Notes under the pieces: model-generated | What the model was told of the DNA's origin: nothing | The model's database searches: none | What the model saw: the letters and a program-made list of their open reading frames with translations, nothing else | Translations under genes and position numbers: made by a program | Shown here: in pieces, positions 26,322 through 36,362 of the stretch | Layout of the letters: each line of letters starts with the position of its first letter | Numbering within the stretch: the stretch's first letter is position 1 | Origin: Arthrobacter sp. Leaf234 | GTDB taxonomy: Bacteria > Actinomycetota > Actinomycetes > Actinomycetales > Micrococcaceae | Direction: 5' to 3' | NCBI RefSeq assembly: GCF_001422665.1 | Contig: NZ_LMLU01000001.1 | Span: forward strand, 972,752-1,036,751 | Length of the DNA stretch: 64,000 bases

Positions 26322-27305
26322 GTGAACACCGATTCCCCCTCCACCCGTTCCCGCCGCCACGGCCTGGCCCGCGCCGCCGTCGCCGTCGTCGCGACCGGCG
26401 GCCTGCTGCTGCCCGCTGCCGGTGCCGTCGCCGCGCAGCCCGCGGCCCCACCTGCGAACGCCGCCTCGTCCCAGCAGCAGGGCGCCTTCATCCCGCTGCC
26501 CGGTGCGTCCGGTGCGGAAGGGATCGCCGCAGGCAAGGGCTCGACGTTCTACGCGGGCGACCTCGGCGACGGCGACATCTACCGCGGCGACGTCCGGAAG
26601 GGGACGGCGGACCTCTTCATCGACGCCCCCGAGGGCAGGGTCGCCGTGGGGCTGAAAGCCGACGTGCGGAACGACCTGCTCTTCGTCTCGGGTGGGCCGA
26701 CCGGCCAGGCCTACGTGTACGACACCCGCACCGGAGCGCCCGTCGCGGACGTCCAGCTGGCCACGGGCGACGCCTTCATCAACGACGTCACCCTCACGAA
26801 GGACGGCGCCTGGTTCACGAACTCACGCAGCGCCGAACTCTACTTCCTCCCCGTCGGACCGAAGGGCGCCCTGGGCGAGGTCGAGACCATCACGCTCACG
26901 GGACCCGCCGCGCTCGTGACGCCCGGCTTCAACCTGAACGGCATCACGTCGGTCGACGGCGGTGACACCCTGATCGTGGCGCACTCCGCCAACCAGGCCC
27001 TCTACACCGTGGATCCCGCGACGGGCGCGAGCGCTGCCATCACGACGGTCGCCCTGCCGGCCGTGGACGGCATCCTCGCCCAGGGCGACACCGTCTACGC
27101 CGTGCAGAACCGGCTCAACCAGGTCAGCCGGATCAGCCTGTCGGAGGACCGATCGAGCGGCGAGGTGGAGGATGTCATCACGAGTCCGCTCTTCGACGTG
27201 CCGACCACCGTGGCACTGTTCGGCAACACGCTGGCCCTCGCCAACGCGAAGTTCGGCGCCGTGGATCCCGACGGGTACGAGGTCGTGACGACCTCCGCGC
27301 GCTGA
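26322..27305 (+). CDS. Secreted beta-propeller-like protein (SMP-30 or superoxide dismutase-like annotation)
   Basis: 327 residues from a GTG start with GAGGAG five bases upstream. A signal peptide (about 1-38, with GLLLPAAGAVAAQ) is followed by repeated blades such as FYAGDLGDGDIYRGDV, YVYDTRTGAPVADVQ and LYTVDPATGASAAITTV, which resemble NHL/SMP-30 beta-propellers. Relatives in actinobacteria are often labelled superoxide dismutase without metal ligands to support that; none are visible here. It is probably an extracellular binding protein or lactonase-like enzyme. A strong terminator follows. Confidence 0.75.
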   Translation: MNTDSPSTRSRRHGLARAAVAVVATGGLLLPAAGAVAAQPAAPPANAASSQQQGAFIPLPGASGAEGIAAGKGSTFYAGDLGDGDIYRGDVRKGTADLFIDAPEGRVAVGLKADVRNDLLFVSGGPTGQAYVYDTRTGAPVADVQLATGDAFINDVTLTKDGAWFTNSRSAELYFLPVGPKGALGEVETITLTGPAALVTPGFNLNGITSVDGGDTLIVAHSANQALYTVDPATGASAAITTVALPAVDGILAQGDTVYAVQNRLNQVSRISLSEDRSSGEVEDVITSPLFDVPTTVALFGNTLALANAKFGAVDPDGYEVVTTSAR

Positions 27306-27318
27306 TCCGACCCTCGAC

Positions 27319-27354
27319 GCAGAAGGCCCGCCGGGTGACCGGCGGGCCTTCTGC
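27319..27354 (+). terminator. Terminator after the secreted protein gene
   Basis: A perfect 16-bp stem, GCAGAAGGCCCGCCGG (27319-27334) with its complement at 27339-27354, and a GTGA loop. Confidence 0.8.
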
Positions 27355-27365
27355 AGATGTTCCTG

Positions 27366-27442
<77 letters not shown>

Positions 27443-27540
27443 GTGCCACCGGCGGGAGGGAGGACCTCCGGAACGGCAACTGTCCAAGGATAGCCGAGGA
27501 TCAGCGGCGAGGAAAACCGGGCCCGGCGGCGCCTGCCCGC

Positions 27541-29439
27541 TCAGACCAGCGAGTCCTTCCACGCGGCGTGCAGGGTGGCGAAGCGCCCCGTGCCGCCGAT
27601 GAGGTCCGCCGGCGTGCCGTCCTCGACGACCCGCCCGTCGTGCACCACGAGGACGCGGTCGGCGATCGCGACGGTGGAGAGGCGGTGCGCGATGATCAGT
27701 GCGGTCCGGTTGCCGAGGAGTTTCTGCAGGCCCTCCTGCACCAGGCGTTCGCTCGGGATGTCGAGTGAGGACGTCGCCTCGTCGAGGATGAGGACCGCCG
27801 GGTCGGCGAGGAAGGCGCGGGCGAAGCTGATCAGCTGCCGCTGCCCGGCGGAGACGCGGCCGCCGCGCTTGTTCACATCGGTGTCGAAGCCCTCGGGCAG
27901 CTCGAGGATGAACTGTTCGGCTCCGACGGCGCGGGCAGCCGCGATGATCTCCTCGCGCCCGGCCTCGGGCTTGCCGACGGCGATGTTGTCGGCCACCGTA
28001 CCGCTGAAGAGGAAGGCCTCCTGCGTGACCATGACGACCGCGCGCCGGAGGTCCGCCGGCGCCAGCTCCCGGAGGTCGACGCCGTCGAGGGTCAGCCGGC
28101 CCGCCGAGACGTCGTAGAAGCGCGCGATCAGCTTGGCGAGGGTGGATTTCCCGGCACCCGTCTGGCCGACGAGTGCGACCGTCTGCCCGGCCCTGATGGA
28201 GAGGTCCAGCGTGGGCAGCACCACAGGGCCGTTGCCGTAGCGGAACTGGACGCCGTGGAAGTCGATGTCCCCCCGCGGGTCCGGCAGCGACACCGGGTTC
28301 TTCGGCGGACGGACGGTCGGCACTTCCTCGAGCAGCCCGGACACCTTCTCGAGGGCCGCGGCGGCGGACTGGAACGAGTTGTAGAACATGGCCATCTGGT
28401 CCACGGGCTGGAAGAACCGCTTGCTGTAGAGGAGGAGGGCCAGGAGCGCGCCGACCTCGAGCGAGCCGCCGAGCACGCGGAACCCACCGGACACCAGGAC
28501 GACGGCGACCGTCACGTTGCCGATCAGCACGAGGCCGGGCTGGAAGACGCCGTTGAGGTTGATGGAACGCACGGTGACGGTGCGGTAGTCCTCCGCGAGG
28601 TCGTCGTAGCGCTCGGCGTTGACCGTCTCGCGGCGGAAGGCCTTCACGGCGCGGATGCCGGTCATGGTCTCGATGAAGTGCACGATCAGCTTCGCCGACA
28701 CCACCCGGGACTCCCGGTACGCGATCTGGGAGTGCTTCTGGTACCAGCGGGCCAGGAGGAACATCGGGACCGCGGCCGCGAGGATCAGGAACCCGGTGCG
28801 CCAGTCGAGGGCGAAGATGGTGGCTGCGGTGAACAGCATGAAGATGGCACCCGAGGCCAGGGAGCTGATCCCCGAGTCGAGCAGTTCCCGCAGCGCCTCG
28901 AGGTCGGAGGTCTGGCGGGAGATGATGCGGCCCGACGTGTACTTCTCGTGGAACTCCAGGCTCAGTCGCTGCGTGTGCCGGAAGACCCGCACCCGGAGAT
29001 CCAGGAGCATCGACTGGCTGAGCTGCGCGGTGGCCCGGACGTACCCGGCCGTCAGGACGGCGGCGAGGACGGCGGCCAGGAGGTAGGTGCCACCCGCCAC
29101 CCAGAGCATGAGCGGATCGCCGTCGATCAGGGCCGGCAGGGCCCGGTCGATGCCGAACGCGATGATCGCCGGGCCGGCCACGCGCGCGGCCTGCGAGACG
29201 ACGACGAGCAGGACGGTCCAGACGAACTGCCGCCGGTTCGGCCGGATGAGCGAGCCGAGCAGGCGGAAGGAGCGGGAGCGCACCGCCTTGCTCTGCGCGC
29301 GGTCGAGGAGGACGTCGTCCTCGTTGAGGACGCCGGCGGACGTGGAGCCCGGCTCCGCCGATGTCTCCTGTGCCTTCGGTGTCCGCCGGGGCCCGCGGTC
29401 CTTCGGAGCGCCGCCGGGCGTCGTCGTGGTGCGGCTCAT
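27541..29439 (-). CDS. ABC exporter half-transporter, canonical ATP site Walker B
   Basis: 632 residues: six transmembrane helices (about 55-350) and a C-terminal ATPase. Walker A is GQTGAGKST and Walker B is [10 protein letters not shown] with the normal catalytic Glu. The signature motif is altered to VSAGQ. It overlaps the upstream half-transporter by ATGA, so the two are made together and should form a heterodimer. The substrate is unknown; relatives export drugs or lipids. The first 85 residues are a polar extension. Confidence 0.92.
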   Translation of the reverse strand: MSRTTTTPGGAPKDRGPRRTPKAQETSAEPGSTSAGVLNEDDVLLDRAQSKAVRSRSFRLLGSLIRPNRRQFVWTVLLVVVSQAARVAGPAIIAFGIDRALPALIDGDPLMLWVAGGTYLLAAVLAAVLTAGYVRATAQLSQSMLLDLRVRVFRHTQRLSLEFHEKYTSGRIISRQTSDLEALRELLDSGISSLASGAIFMLFTAATIFALDWRTGFLILAAAVPMFLLARWYQKHSQIAYRESRVVSAKLIVHFIETMTGIRAVKAFRRETVNAERYDDLAEDYRTVTVRSINLNGVFQPGLVLIGNVTVAVVLVSGGFRVLGGSLEVGALLALLLYSKRFFQPVDQMAMFYNSFQSAAAALEKVSGLLEEVPTVRPPKNPVSLPDPRGDIDFHGVQFRYGNGPVVLPTLDLSIRAGQTVALVGQTGAGKSTLAKLIARFYDVSAGRLTLDGVDLRELAPADLRRAVVMVTQEAFLFSGTVADNIAVGKPEAGREEIIAAARAVGAEQFILELPEGFDTDVNKRGGRVSAGQRQLISFARAFLADPAVLILDEATSSLDIPSERLVQEGLQKLLGNRTALIIAHRLSTVAIADRVLVVHDGRVVEDGTPADLIGGTGRFATLHAAWKDSLV

Positions 29440-31274
29440 GCCAGCGCCTCCTCGTCGTCGGGCACGGTCTGTCCGGTGACCGCGGTGCGTCCGAGCTGCG
29501 CGATCTCCTCGTCGTCCAGGCTGGCGATCACGTAGCGGTAGTGGTCGCTGCGCGCGAGCAGTTCCGAGTGCGTCCCGACGTCAGCGATCCGCCCGTCCCG
29601 CATGAGCGCGACGCGATCGGCGAGTGCCACCGTGGAGGGCCGGTGCGCGACGATGAGCGTGGTCGTGGAGCGGAGCATCGCGCGGAGGCCCTCCTCCACG
29701 CGTTCCTCCGTGGCGACGTCGAGGGCCGACAGCGGATCGTCGAGCACCAGGACCGTCGGCCGGGCCGCGATGGCCCGGGCGAGGGCGATGCGCTGGCGCT
29801 GGCCGCCGGAGAGGCTCAGCCCCTCCTCGCCGATGAGCGTGTCGACCCCGTCCGGCAGGTCGTGGGCGAACTGCGCCTGGGCCACGTCGAGGGCTTCCGC
29901 GAGGATGCGGTCCGCCTCTGCGCCGGTCGCGTCCGAGCCCATGAGGACGTTGTCCCGCACCGAGGTGGAGAACAGGGTGGTGTCCTCGAAGGCGACGGCG
30001 ACCAGGGTGCGCAGCTCCGTGAGGGTGAGGCTCCGCAGGTCGACGCCGTCGATGGTGATGGATCCGCCGGTCACGTCGTAGAGGCGGGGGACGAGCTGCA
30101 GCAGCGTGCTCTTGCCGCACCCGGTCACGCCGACCAGCGCCATGGTCTCGCCCGCGCGCAGGCGCAGGTCGATGCCGTCGAGTACGTCCCCGGCGTCGTC
30201 CTGCGCGTCGGGGTAGCGGAAGTGCACGGCCTCGAAGACGATCTCCCCCTCCGGGGTGTCGAGGTGGACCGGCTGCTCAGGGTCGGCGATGGTGTTCTGC
30301 GACTCCATGACCTCGTAGTGGCGGTCGATCGCGGTCTTGGCCGTGAAGGTCATGGCGAGCAGGGGGCCGATGAACTCCACCGGACCGGCGACGGCCGCAG
30401 CCGTGGCGAAGAAGGCCACGAGGGCACCGATGGTCACCTCGCCGTTGGCTGCCAGGGTCACCCCGGCGACGAGCGAGGCCCCGAGCGCGAGTTCCGGGAG
30501 AAGGGTGACGATCATGGAGAAGGTGGCGAGCGAGCGGGCCTTGTGGATCTCGGTCCGCCGGAGTTCCTCGGCCTGCTCCTCGAAGTCCTCGAGGGCTTCA
30601 CGGCTCCTGCCGAACGCCTTGAGGACCCGGATGCCGTGGACGGACTCCTCGACGGTCGTGGCGAGGTCGCCGGCCTGGTCCTGGCTCTTCCGTGACACGC
30701 GGCTGTAGGAGGCGCGGAAGCGGTAGCCGTAGATCATGAGGGGGATCGCCGCGGCGACGAAGATCAGGGCGAGGACCCAACTGGTGAAGAACATGATCAC
30801 CACGCCCATCACCACCGTCAGCGACGTCACGACGAGCATGATCAGCCCGAACGCCATCCAGCGGCGCATGAGGTTGAGATCGCTCATCGCGCGGGAGAGG
30901 AGCTGGCCGCTGCCCCAGCGGTCGTGGAACTCGATCGTCAGGTTCTGGAGATGCCGGTAGAAGGACGTGCGCATGTTCGTCTCCACCGTCGTCGCCGGGG
31001 TGATGACGAACTGGCGGCGCAGGGCCACGAACGTGGCCTCGAGGACACCGAGGAGCAGGACGACGCCGGAGGCCACCCAGACGGTGCGCGCCGAGCCACC
31101 CTCGGCGAGGGCGTCATTGATGAGGACGCGCAGCACCTGGGGGATGGCCAGCGCCATCATGCTCGCACCGAGGGCGCAGAGCAGGCCGAGGACGAGGCGG
31201 GGGATGATGGGTCTCACGTGCGGGTACAGCCGTCCGAGCGATTCCCACAGGGTGTTCTGGTTCTTCATGGCCAT
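29436..31274 (-). CDS. ABC exporter half-transporter with degenerate ATP site
   Basis: 612 residues: six transmembrane helices (about 20-320) and an ATPase domain. Walker A is GVTGCGKST and the signature LSGGQ is intact, but Walker B reads [11 protein letters not shown], with Asp in place of the catalytic Glu. Heterodimeric exporters such as TM287/288 show exactly this division of labour between subunits. It is the first gene of the pair, and its stop overlaps the next start. The start could be Met1 or Met3. Confidence 0.92.
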   Translation of the reverse strand: MAMKNQNTLWESLGRLYPHVRPIIPRLVLGLLCALGASMMALAIPQVLRVLINDALAEGGSARTVWVASGVVLLLGVLEATFVALRRQFVITPATTVETNMRTSFYRHLQNLTIEFHDRWGSGQLLSRAMSDLNLMRRWMAFGLIMLVVTSLTVVMGVVIMFFTSWVLALIFVAAAIPLMIYGYRFRASYSRVSRKSQDQAGDLATTVEESVHGIRVLKAFGRSREALEDFEEQAEELRRTEIHKARSLATFSMIVTLLPELALGASLVAGVTLAANGEVTIGALVAFFATAAAVAGPVEFIGPLLAMTFTAKTAIDRHYEVMESQNTIADPEQPVHLDTPEGEIVFEAVHFRYPDAQDDAGDVLDGIDLRLRAGETMALVGVTGCGKSTLLQLVPRLYDVTGGSITIDGVDLRSLTLTELRTLVAVAFEDTTLFSTSVRDNVLMGSDATGAEADRILAEALDVAQAQFAHDLPDGVDTLIGEEGLSLSGGQRQRIALARAIAARPTVLVLDDPLSALDVATEERVEEGLRAMLRSTTTLIVAHRPSTVALADRVALMRDGRIADVGTHSELLARSDHYRYVIASLDDEEIAQLGRTAVTGQTVPDDEEALA

Positions 31275-31380
31275 CTCTTCGGTGATCGATGGTTGTTGGT
31301 GTCCCTCAGCAACAATCCTAGGGCAAGCCCGCTGTGACGCCGATCAGGTTCGTGAAGCGCGAAGAACCGGGAAATACCCG

Positions 31381-32328
31381 CTAGCGGGAACTCCTCGGGG
31401 TAAGGGTCAGCAGGACCGCCTCGGGGCGGCAGGCGAAGCGGATCGGAGCGAAGCGCGACGTGCCGATGCCTGCCGAGACATTCAGCGGCACCGTGCGGCC
31501 CTCGTGGTCCCACTCCGTGAGGCCCCGGGCCCGCCACGTCGGCAGGTCGCAGTTGCTGACGAGTGCACCGTAGCCGGGCACGCGGACCTGCCCGCCGTGG
31601 GTGTGGCCGGCGAGCATGAGGTCCGCGCCACCCGCCGTGAAGTAGTCGAGTACCCGCTGGTACGGCGCGTGCGCCACGGCGACGCGGATGTGCGGGGCCT
31701 CGGCGGACGTGCTGCTGCCCGACGGGTAGGGCACGTAGCGGTCACGGTCGAGGTGCGGGTCGTCGACGCCGGTGAAGTCGATGCGCATGTTGCCGAAGCC
31801 GATGGACTGCGACCTGTTGGTGAGGTCCACCCAGCCCGCCGCCCCGAACGCACTGAACATGTCGGCCCACGGCAGGTCCTGCGGCGCGGACTCCTTCGGG
31901 GCGATCGAGGGACCCGCGAAGTACCGTAGGGGATTCTTGACCACCGGCGCGTAGTAGTCGTTGGACCCGGGGACGAAGACGCCCGGTACACCCAGCAGCG
32001 GCTCGAGGGCCTCCAGCAGGGGCCCGACGGCTTTCCGGTGGCTCAGGTTGTCACCGGTGTTGACCACGAGGTCGGGGTTGAGGCGTGCCAGGCCGTGCAG
32101 CCAGTCCGCCTTGGATTTCTGTCCCGGCACCATGTGGATGTCCGAGAGGTGCAGGACCCGCAGGGGGGCTGCACCCGGAGGCAGGATCGGCACCGTCTCC
32201 TCCCGGACCCCGTACAGGGTCCGTTCGACCGCCGAGGCGTAGGCGAGGGTTGCGGCCGCGGCGGTCAGGGTGAGGCCCGCCGCCCAGCCGAGCGGTGCCC
32301 CGCTCCGGGATGTCTGAGTCGATGTCAC
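31381..32328 (-). CDS. Metallophosphoesterase, membrane-anchored
   Basis: 315 residues from a GTG at 32328, chosen because GGAGGAAA lies upstream and the PBP gene ends only 1 nt before. One hydrophobic segment (about 15-35) anchors it. The calcineurin-like motifs are LHLSDIHMVPGQ, NTGDNLSHRK, GSNDYYA and AGHTHGGQVR. The M. tuberculosis counterpart (Rv3683) is likewise next to ponA2. The substrate is unknown; a role in envelope metabolism is inferred from the neighbour. Confidence 0.88.
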   Translation of the reverse strand: MTSTQTSRSGAPLGWAAGLTLTAAAATLAYASAVERTLYGVREETVPILPPGAAPLRVLHLSDIHMVPGQKSKADWLHGLARLNPDLVVNTGDNLSHRKAVGPLLEALEPLLGVPGVFVPGSNDYYAPVVKNPLRYFAGPSIAPKESAPQDLPWADMFSAFGAAGWVDLTNRSQSIGFGNMRIDFTGVDDPHLDRDRYVPYPSGSSTSAEAPHIRVAVAHAPYQRVLDYFTAGGADLMLAGHTHGGQVRVPGYGALVSNCDLPTWRARGLTEWDHEGRTVPLNVSAGIGTSRFAPIRFACRPEAVLLTLTPRSSR

Positions 32329-32329
32329 G

Positions 32330-34657
32330 CTAGCCGTTTCCTCCGTTACCGGCACCGTTACCGTTGCCGTTGTTGCCGCCGTTGTCGGCCGCTCCTCCAG
32401 TGGTACCACCGGTGGTACCGCCGGTGCCAGTTCCGCCGGTGTTGGTGCCGGGGGCCCCGGGTCCTCCCGGGCGGACCGGGGAGGTGGGCGTGGTGCCCCG
32501 CTGGGGACCGTTGATCATCGACGACGGCGGCGCGGTGAACGGCTTCCCGACGTAGAGTCCGGGGATCTGCTGCATGAAACGCGCCCAGGACGGGGCGGCG
32601 ATCAGGGACCCGTCGATCTCGGGGTACACCTGGCCGCCGATCTGCAGGCCGCCGAGCGAGGCTTCCTCACCCTCGCCCTGCCAGTTACCGACCCAGGTCG
32701 CGGTGACCATGTCCGAGTTGTAGCCCATGAACCACGTCTGCGAACGGGCGTCGTTGGTGCCCGTCTTGCCGGCCATCGGGATGCCGCCGTACTGGAGCGT
32801 TGACCCGGAGCCGATCCGCATGACTTCCTGCGTCGCGTAATTGACTCCCCGGGCGACGTCGGCTTCGATCTTCCGCTCGCACGTCACGGGCGGCACCGGA
32901 TAGCTGGTGCCGTCCACGGCGGTGACCTCCGTCAGCGCCCGCGCTGTACAGACCGTTCCCTCGTTGGCGAATCCGCTGAAAGCCGTGGCCATCGACATCG
33001 GGGCGGCCGAGACGGCGCCACCGATCAGCGCCGGCGGGTTGATGCCGGGAGGAGTCGGCGCGCCTTCGCTGCTGTTCGCGTTGTGCACCCCGAGATCGAA
33101 GGCGATGTCCCTGATGCGGCACAGGTCCAGCTGCCTGGCGGTCTCCATGGTGATCGTGTTGAGGGACTGGGCGAGGCCGTACAGCACGGTGTACGTGCCG
33201 TAGTTCTCGTCGCCGTAGTTCTGCGGCTCGTAGCCCTCGCCGTCGGGCGTGTTGATGACGTAGTTCCCGCCCGGCTCGCAGCTCGCGCGCCAGCGGTCAC
33301 CCTCGGGGTAGACGCGCTTGCGTCCGTCGATCTGCTGGTTCAGGCTCTTGCCTGCCTCCACCCAGGCCGCCACGGTGAAGGGCTTGTAGGTCGAGCCGGG
33401 CTGGAACCCGCCGCCGCCGCCGAGGCTCTTCGCGGGGTCTCCGCCGTCGAACTGGTCGACGTTGAAGTTCAGGACCGTGTTGCCCTGGGCCAGCTCGGGG
33501 TTGTACCGGGTGTTCTGCGCCATGGACAGGATGTTGCCCGTCTTCGGGTCGAGGCTGAGCATCGTGTGGCCGACCTTGCCGTCGGTCGTGTCGGGGTTCG
33601 CGGTCTCGTTGACAGCGGTCTGTGCCGCGCCCTGCACGCGCGAATCCAGCGTCGTCTTGATGGTGAGGCCCGATCGGTACAGGACCTTCCGGCGATCCTC
33701 CGTCGTCTCGCCGTAGGCGGGATCGTTCAGGATCAGGTGGGTGACGTAGTCGCAGAAGTACGGTGCCTGCGCGGCACCGACGCACCCGCTGAGGGTCGGG
33801 GTGATGGCCAGTCCGAGGTCCGTGGCGATGGCCGCGTCGTGCTCCTCCTGCGTGATCTTCCCGCGCGTCAGCATGGCGCCGATCACGATGTTGCGGCGCT
33901 GCAGCGCGCCCTCCGGATTGAGCTCCGGGCTGTAGATCGTGGGGCCGTTGACCACACCGGCCAGCAGCGCGCTCTGCTGGATGTTGAGATCCTTCGCATC
34001 CACGTTGAAGAAGTACTTCGACGCGGCCTGCACGCCGTAGCTCGTGCCGTTGAACTGGACGATGTTGAGGTAGCCCTCGAGGATCTCGTCCTTGGAGAGC
34101 TCCTTCTCGACGGCGATGGCGAGCTTCATCTCGCGCAGCTTGTCACCGACGGACTTGCTGCCGTTGAAGACGGCCGTGCCGTCGTTCTGGCGCGCCGTGT
34201 CGTTCAGCACGTTGGTGACGAACTGCTGCGTCAGGGTGGAGGCACCGCGCGTCGTGTCACTGGTGAGGTTGCTGGCGATCGCGCCGAGGATGCCCTCCAT
34301 GTCCACGCCGCCGTGGTCGTAGAACCGGTAGTCCTCGATCGCGATCAGCGCATCCTTCATGGACGGCGAGATCTGGTCGAGGGTGACGGGCTGCCGGTTC
34401 TCCTCGTACAGCGTGGCGATGAGGGACCCGTCGGAGGCCACGATGGTCGTCGGCTGGGCGAGGGCCTCCCGCTCGAGCTCCGCGGGCAGCTCCTCGAAGA
34501 ACTGGATCGAGGCGGAGGCTCCTGTACCGGCGGCGGCGGCCACGGGGACGAGGAGACCTGCGGCGAGCACGCCGGCCAGCCCGCTGATTCCGAGGAAGGC
34601 GACGATCTTGCCGAGAGTGGTAGCCGTGTCGAAGAGGGGTGATTTGCGCGCAGCCAT
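32330..34657 (-). CDS. Class A penicillin-binding protein (PonA2-like)
   Basis: 775 residues. One N-terminal transmembrane helix (about 18-42) precedes a GT51 glycosyltransferase (about 70-250; IEDYRFYDHGGVD, RGASTLTQQFVTNV) and a transpeptidase (about 345-690). The active-site serine is in GSTYKPF; the second and third motifs are SLN and KTGTND. It polymerises and cross-links peptidoglycan. The last 70 residues are a Pro, Gly, Thr and Asn-rich tail made of short repeats. It is followed at 1 nt by the phosphoesterase gene. Confidence 0.95.
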   Translation of the reverse strand: MAARKSPLFDTATTLGKIVAFLGISGLAGVLAAGLLVPVAAAAGTGASASIQFFEELPAELEREALAQPTTIVASDGSLIATLYEENRQPVTLDQISPSMKDALIAIEDYRFYDHGGVDMEGILGAIASNLTSDTTRGASTLTQQFVTNVLNDTARQNDGTAVFNGSKSVGDKLREMKLAIAVEKELSKDEILEGYLNIVQFNGTSYGVQAASKYFFNVDAKDLNIQQSALLAGVVNGPTIYSPELNPEGALQRRNIVIGAMLTRGKITQEEHDAAIATDLGLAITPTLSGCVGAAQAPYFCDYVTHLILNDPAYGETTEDRRKVLYRSGLTIKTTLDSRVQGAAQTAVNETANPDTTDGKVGHTMLSLDPKTGNILSMAQNTRYNPELAQGNTVLNFNVDQFDGGDPAKSLGGGGGFQPGSTYKPFTVAAWVEAGKSLNQQIDGRKRVYPEGDRWRASCEPGGNYVINTPDGEGYEPQNYGDENYGTYTVLYGLAQSLNTITMETARQLDLCRIRDIAFDLGVHNANSSEGAPTPPGINPPALIGGAVSAAPMSMATAFSGFANEGTVCTARALTEVTAVDGTSYPVPPVTCERKIEADVARGVNYATQEVMRIGSGSTLQYGGIPMAGKTGTNDARSQTWFMGYNSDMVTATWVGNWQGEGEEASLGGLQIGGQVYPEIDGSLIAAPSWARFMQQIPGLYVGKPFTAPPSSMINGPQRGTTPTSPVRPGGPGAPGTNTGGTGTGGTTGGTTGGAADNGGNNGNGNGAGNGGNG

Positions 34658-34692
34658 TATTCCAGTTTACAAGCACCCGCTACGCTTTCCCC

Positions 34693-34848
34693 ATGAAGAA
34701 ATGGGAGTACTCCACGATTCCGCTCATCATCCACGCGACGAAGCAGATCCTCGATCAGTGGGGCGATGATGGGTGGGAGCTCGTGCAGGTGGTTCCCGGG
34801 CCGGACGGCAAGGGTCTGGTCGCCTACCTGAAGCGGGAGAAGAACTAG
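34693..34848 (+). CDS. DUF4177 family small protein
   Basis: 51 residues, MKKWEYSTIPLIIHATKQIL followed by DQWGDDGWELVQVV, which is the DUF4177 pattern. The function is unknown. The -10-like TACGCT (34681-34686) lies six bases before the ATG and there is no Shine-Dalgarno, so the transcript is probably leaderless. It is divergent from the PBP gene and 2 nt ahead of the RidA gene. Confidence 0.85.
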   Translation: MKKWEYSTIPLIIHATKQILDQWGDDGWELVQVVPGPDGKGLVAYLKREKN

Positions 34849-34850
34849 CA

Positions 34851-35342
34851 GTGGCAGCTCCCGAACCCGTGATTTCCGCGGTCGAGGCGCGTCTCGCGGA
34901 GCGCGGCATCACGCTTCCCGGCGTCGTCCCGCCGCTGGCCGCGTACGTTCCCGCCGTCGTGAGCGGCAACCACGTCTACACCTCCGGGCAGCTGCCCATG
35001 ATTGACGGCAAACTCCCAGCTTCGGGGAAGGTCGGGGCGGCCGACGGCGGGGTCGACGCCGAGACCGCAACAGCCCTCGCGGCGACCTGTGCCGTGAACG
35101 CCCTCGCCGCGATCAAGAGCCAGATCGGGGACCTCGACCGCATCACGCGGATCGTGAAGGTGGTGGGCTTCGTGGCCTCCGATCCCTCCTTCACCGGACA
35201 GCCCGGTGTCGTCAACGGCGCGTCGGAGCTCCTCGGTTCCGTCCTCGGCGATGCGGGCGTGCACGCACGCTCGGCCGTCGGAGTGTCCGTCCTCCCCCTC
35301 GACTCGCCCGTCGAGGTCGAGGTCATCGCGGAGTTCATCTAG
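34851..35342 (+). CDS. RidA family protein
   Basis: 163 residues from a GTG start. The family hydrolyses reactive enamine or imine intermediates released by PLP enzymes. GNHVYTSGQLPMIDGKL, NALAAIKSQIGDLDRITRIV and VNGASELLGSVLGDAGVHAR, then SAVGVSVLPLDSPVEVE, match the longer actinobacterial RidA subgroup (Rv3678c-like). It lies in a tight run with the DUF4177 gene before it and the Nudix gene 3 nt after it. Confidence 0.88.
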   Translation: MAAPEPVISAVEARLAERGITLPGVVPPLAAYVPAVVSGNHVYTSGQLPMIDGKLPASGKVGAADGGVDAETATALAATCAVNALAAIKSQIGDLDRITRIVKVVGFVASDPSFTGQPGVVNGASELLGSVLGDAGVHARSAVGVSVLPLDSPVEVEVIAEFI

Positions 35343-35345
35343 GCC

Positions 35346-36260
35346 GTGGACCGTCTCAGCACCAGGCTCTTCCCTGTTCACCCGGACCAGCGCACCGCGG
35401 CACTGAGTTGGATCGAGCACGGCCAGCGCACGCCGCTCAAGGCCCGGCCGGCGTCGTCCGTGGTCCTGCTGCGTGACAGCGCGATCGGCACCGAGACCTA
35501 CCTGTCCTACCGGCGCGGCCAGTCACCGCTCGGGGTGATCGGGTTCCCCGGCGGGAGCATCGAGGAGTCCGACGACGACGACCTGCCCTGGTACGGCCCG
35601 ACACCGGCCATGTGGGCGAAGACCCTCGGGCTCGACGACCACCGGGCAGCGCGACGGCACGTCCTCTGCGCGATCCGGGAGCTCTTCGAGGAGACGGGTG
35701 TCCTGCTGGCGGGACCCGATGCCTCCTCGCTCGTCGAGGGCACACAGGCCAAGGAGTGGATGAAGGCGCGCGAGGCCATCAACGAGGGCGAGTGCCGCTT
35801 CGCGGACATCCTCAGCCGCCGCGGGCTCGGTGTCCGCACCGACCTCATCAAGCCGCTCTCGCACTGGCTCACACCCGACTTCGCGCACCGGCGGTTCGAC
35901 ACCCACTACTTCGCGGCGGCGCAGCCCGTGAACCAGGAGCCGAGCATCCTCGACAGCAAGGGTGTGTGGGGGCAGTGGCGGTGGGCGGCGCAGGAGATCG
36001 CCGACCGCGACACCACCCGGCTCGGCGACGAGGTCGGACAGCCGAACACCGTGGGGCACGTCCTCAGCGAGCTGGCGGTCCCGGCGGTCGAGATCATCCT
36101 CGAGAAGATCGGGTCAAGCCGGGGCTGCATCGCCTACCTGTCCCACAAGCGACCGGTCAAGGTGTACTACCCGGAGCTCGCAGAGCAGGACGGCGACCTG
36201 ATGCTCAAGGTCGAGTGCCCGAAACTCACCGAGGGCGGTTCGGTGCAGCGCGGCCGCTGA
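35346..36260 (+). CDS. Nudix hydrolase with split Nudix box
   Basis: 304 residues from a GTG start. GFPGGSIEES begins the Nudix box, but REL-EETG (IRELFEETGVLLAG) comes only after an insert of about 33 residues. Such an insertion is known in NUDT19-like enzymes. It should hydrolyse a nucleoside diphosphate linked compound, possibly a CoA derivative; the substrate cannot be fixed from sequence. It is the last gene of the DUF4177-RidA-Nudix run. Confidence 0.85.
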   Translation: MDRLSTRLFPVHPDQRTAALSWIEHGQRTPLKARPASSVVLLRDSAIGTETYLSYRRGQSPLGVIGFPGGSIEESDDDDLPWYGPTPAMWAKTLGLDDHRAARRHVLCAIRELFEETGVLLAGPDASSLVEGTQAKEWMKAREAINEGECRFADILSRRGLGVRTDLIKPLSHWLTPDFAHRRFDTHYFAAAQPVNQEPSILDSKGVWGQWRWAAQEIADRDTTRLGDEVGQPNTVGHVLSELAVPAVEIILEKIGSSRGCIAYLSHKRPVKVYYPELAEQDGDLMLKVECPKLTEGGSVQRGR

Positions 36261-36299
36261 TCCGTCCGCACCCGACGGAGGCACCCGCCATCACATGAC

Positions 36300-36329
36300 G
36301 AAGGCACCCGCCGTCCGGCGGGTGCCTTC
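36300..36329. terminator. Terminator between Nudix gene and crp
   Basis: A perfect 13-bp stem, GAAGGCACCCGCC (36300-36312) with GGCGGGTGCCTTC (36317-36329), and a GTCC loop. It lies between convergent genes. Confidence 0.75.
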
Positions 36330-36362
36330 GTCCTTCCCGGGCGGCACCCGGGGCCGCACGGA

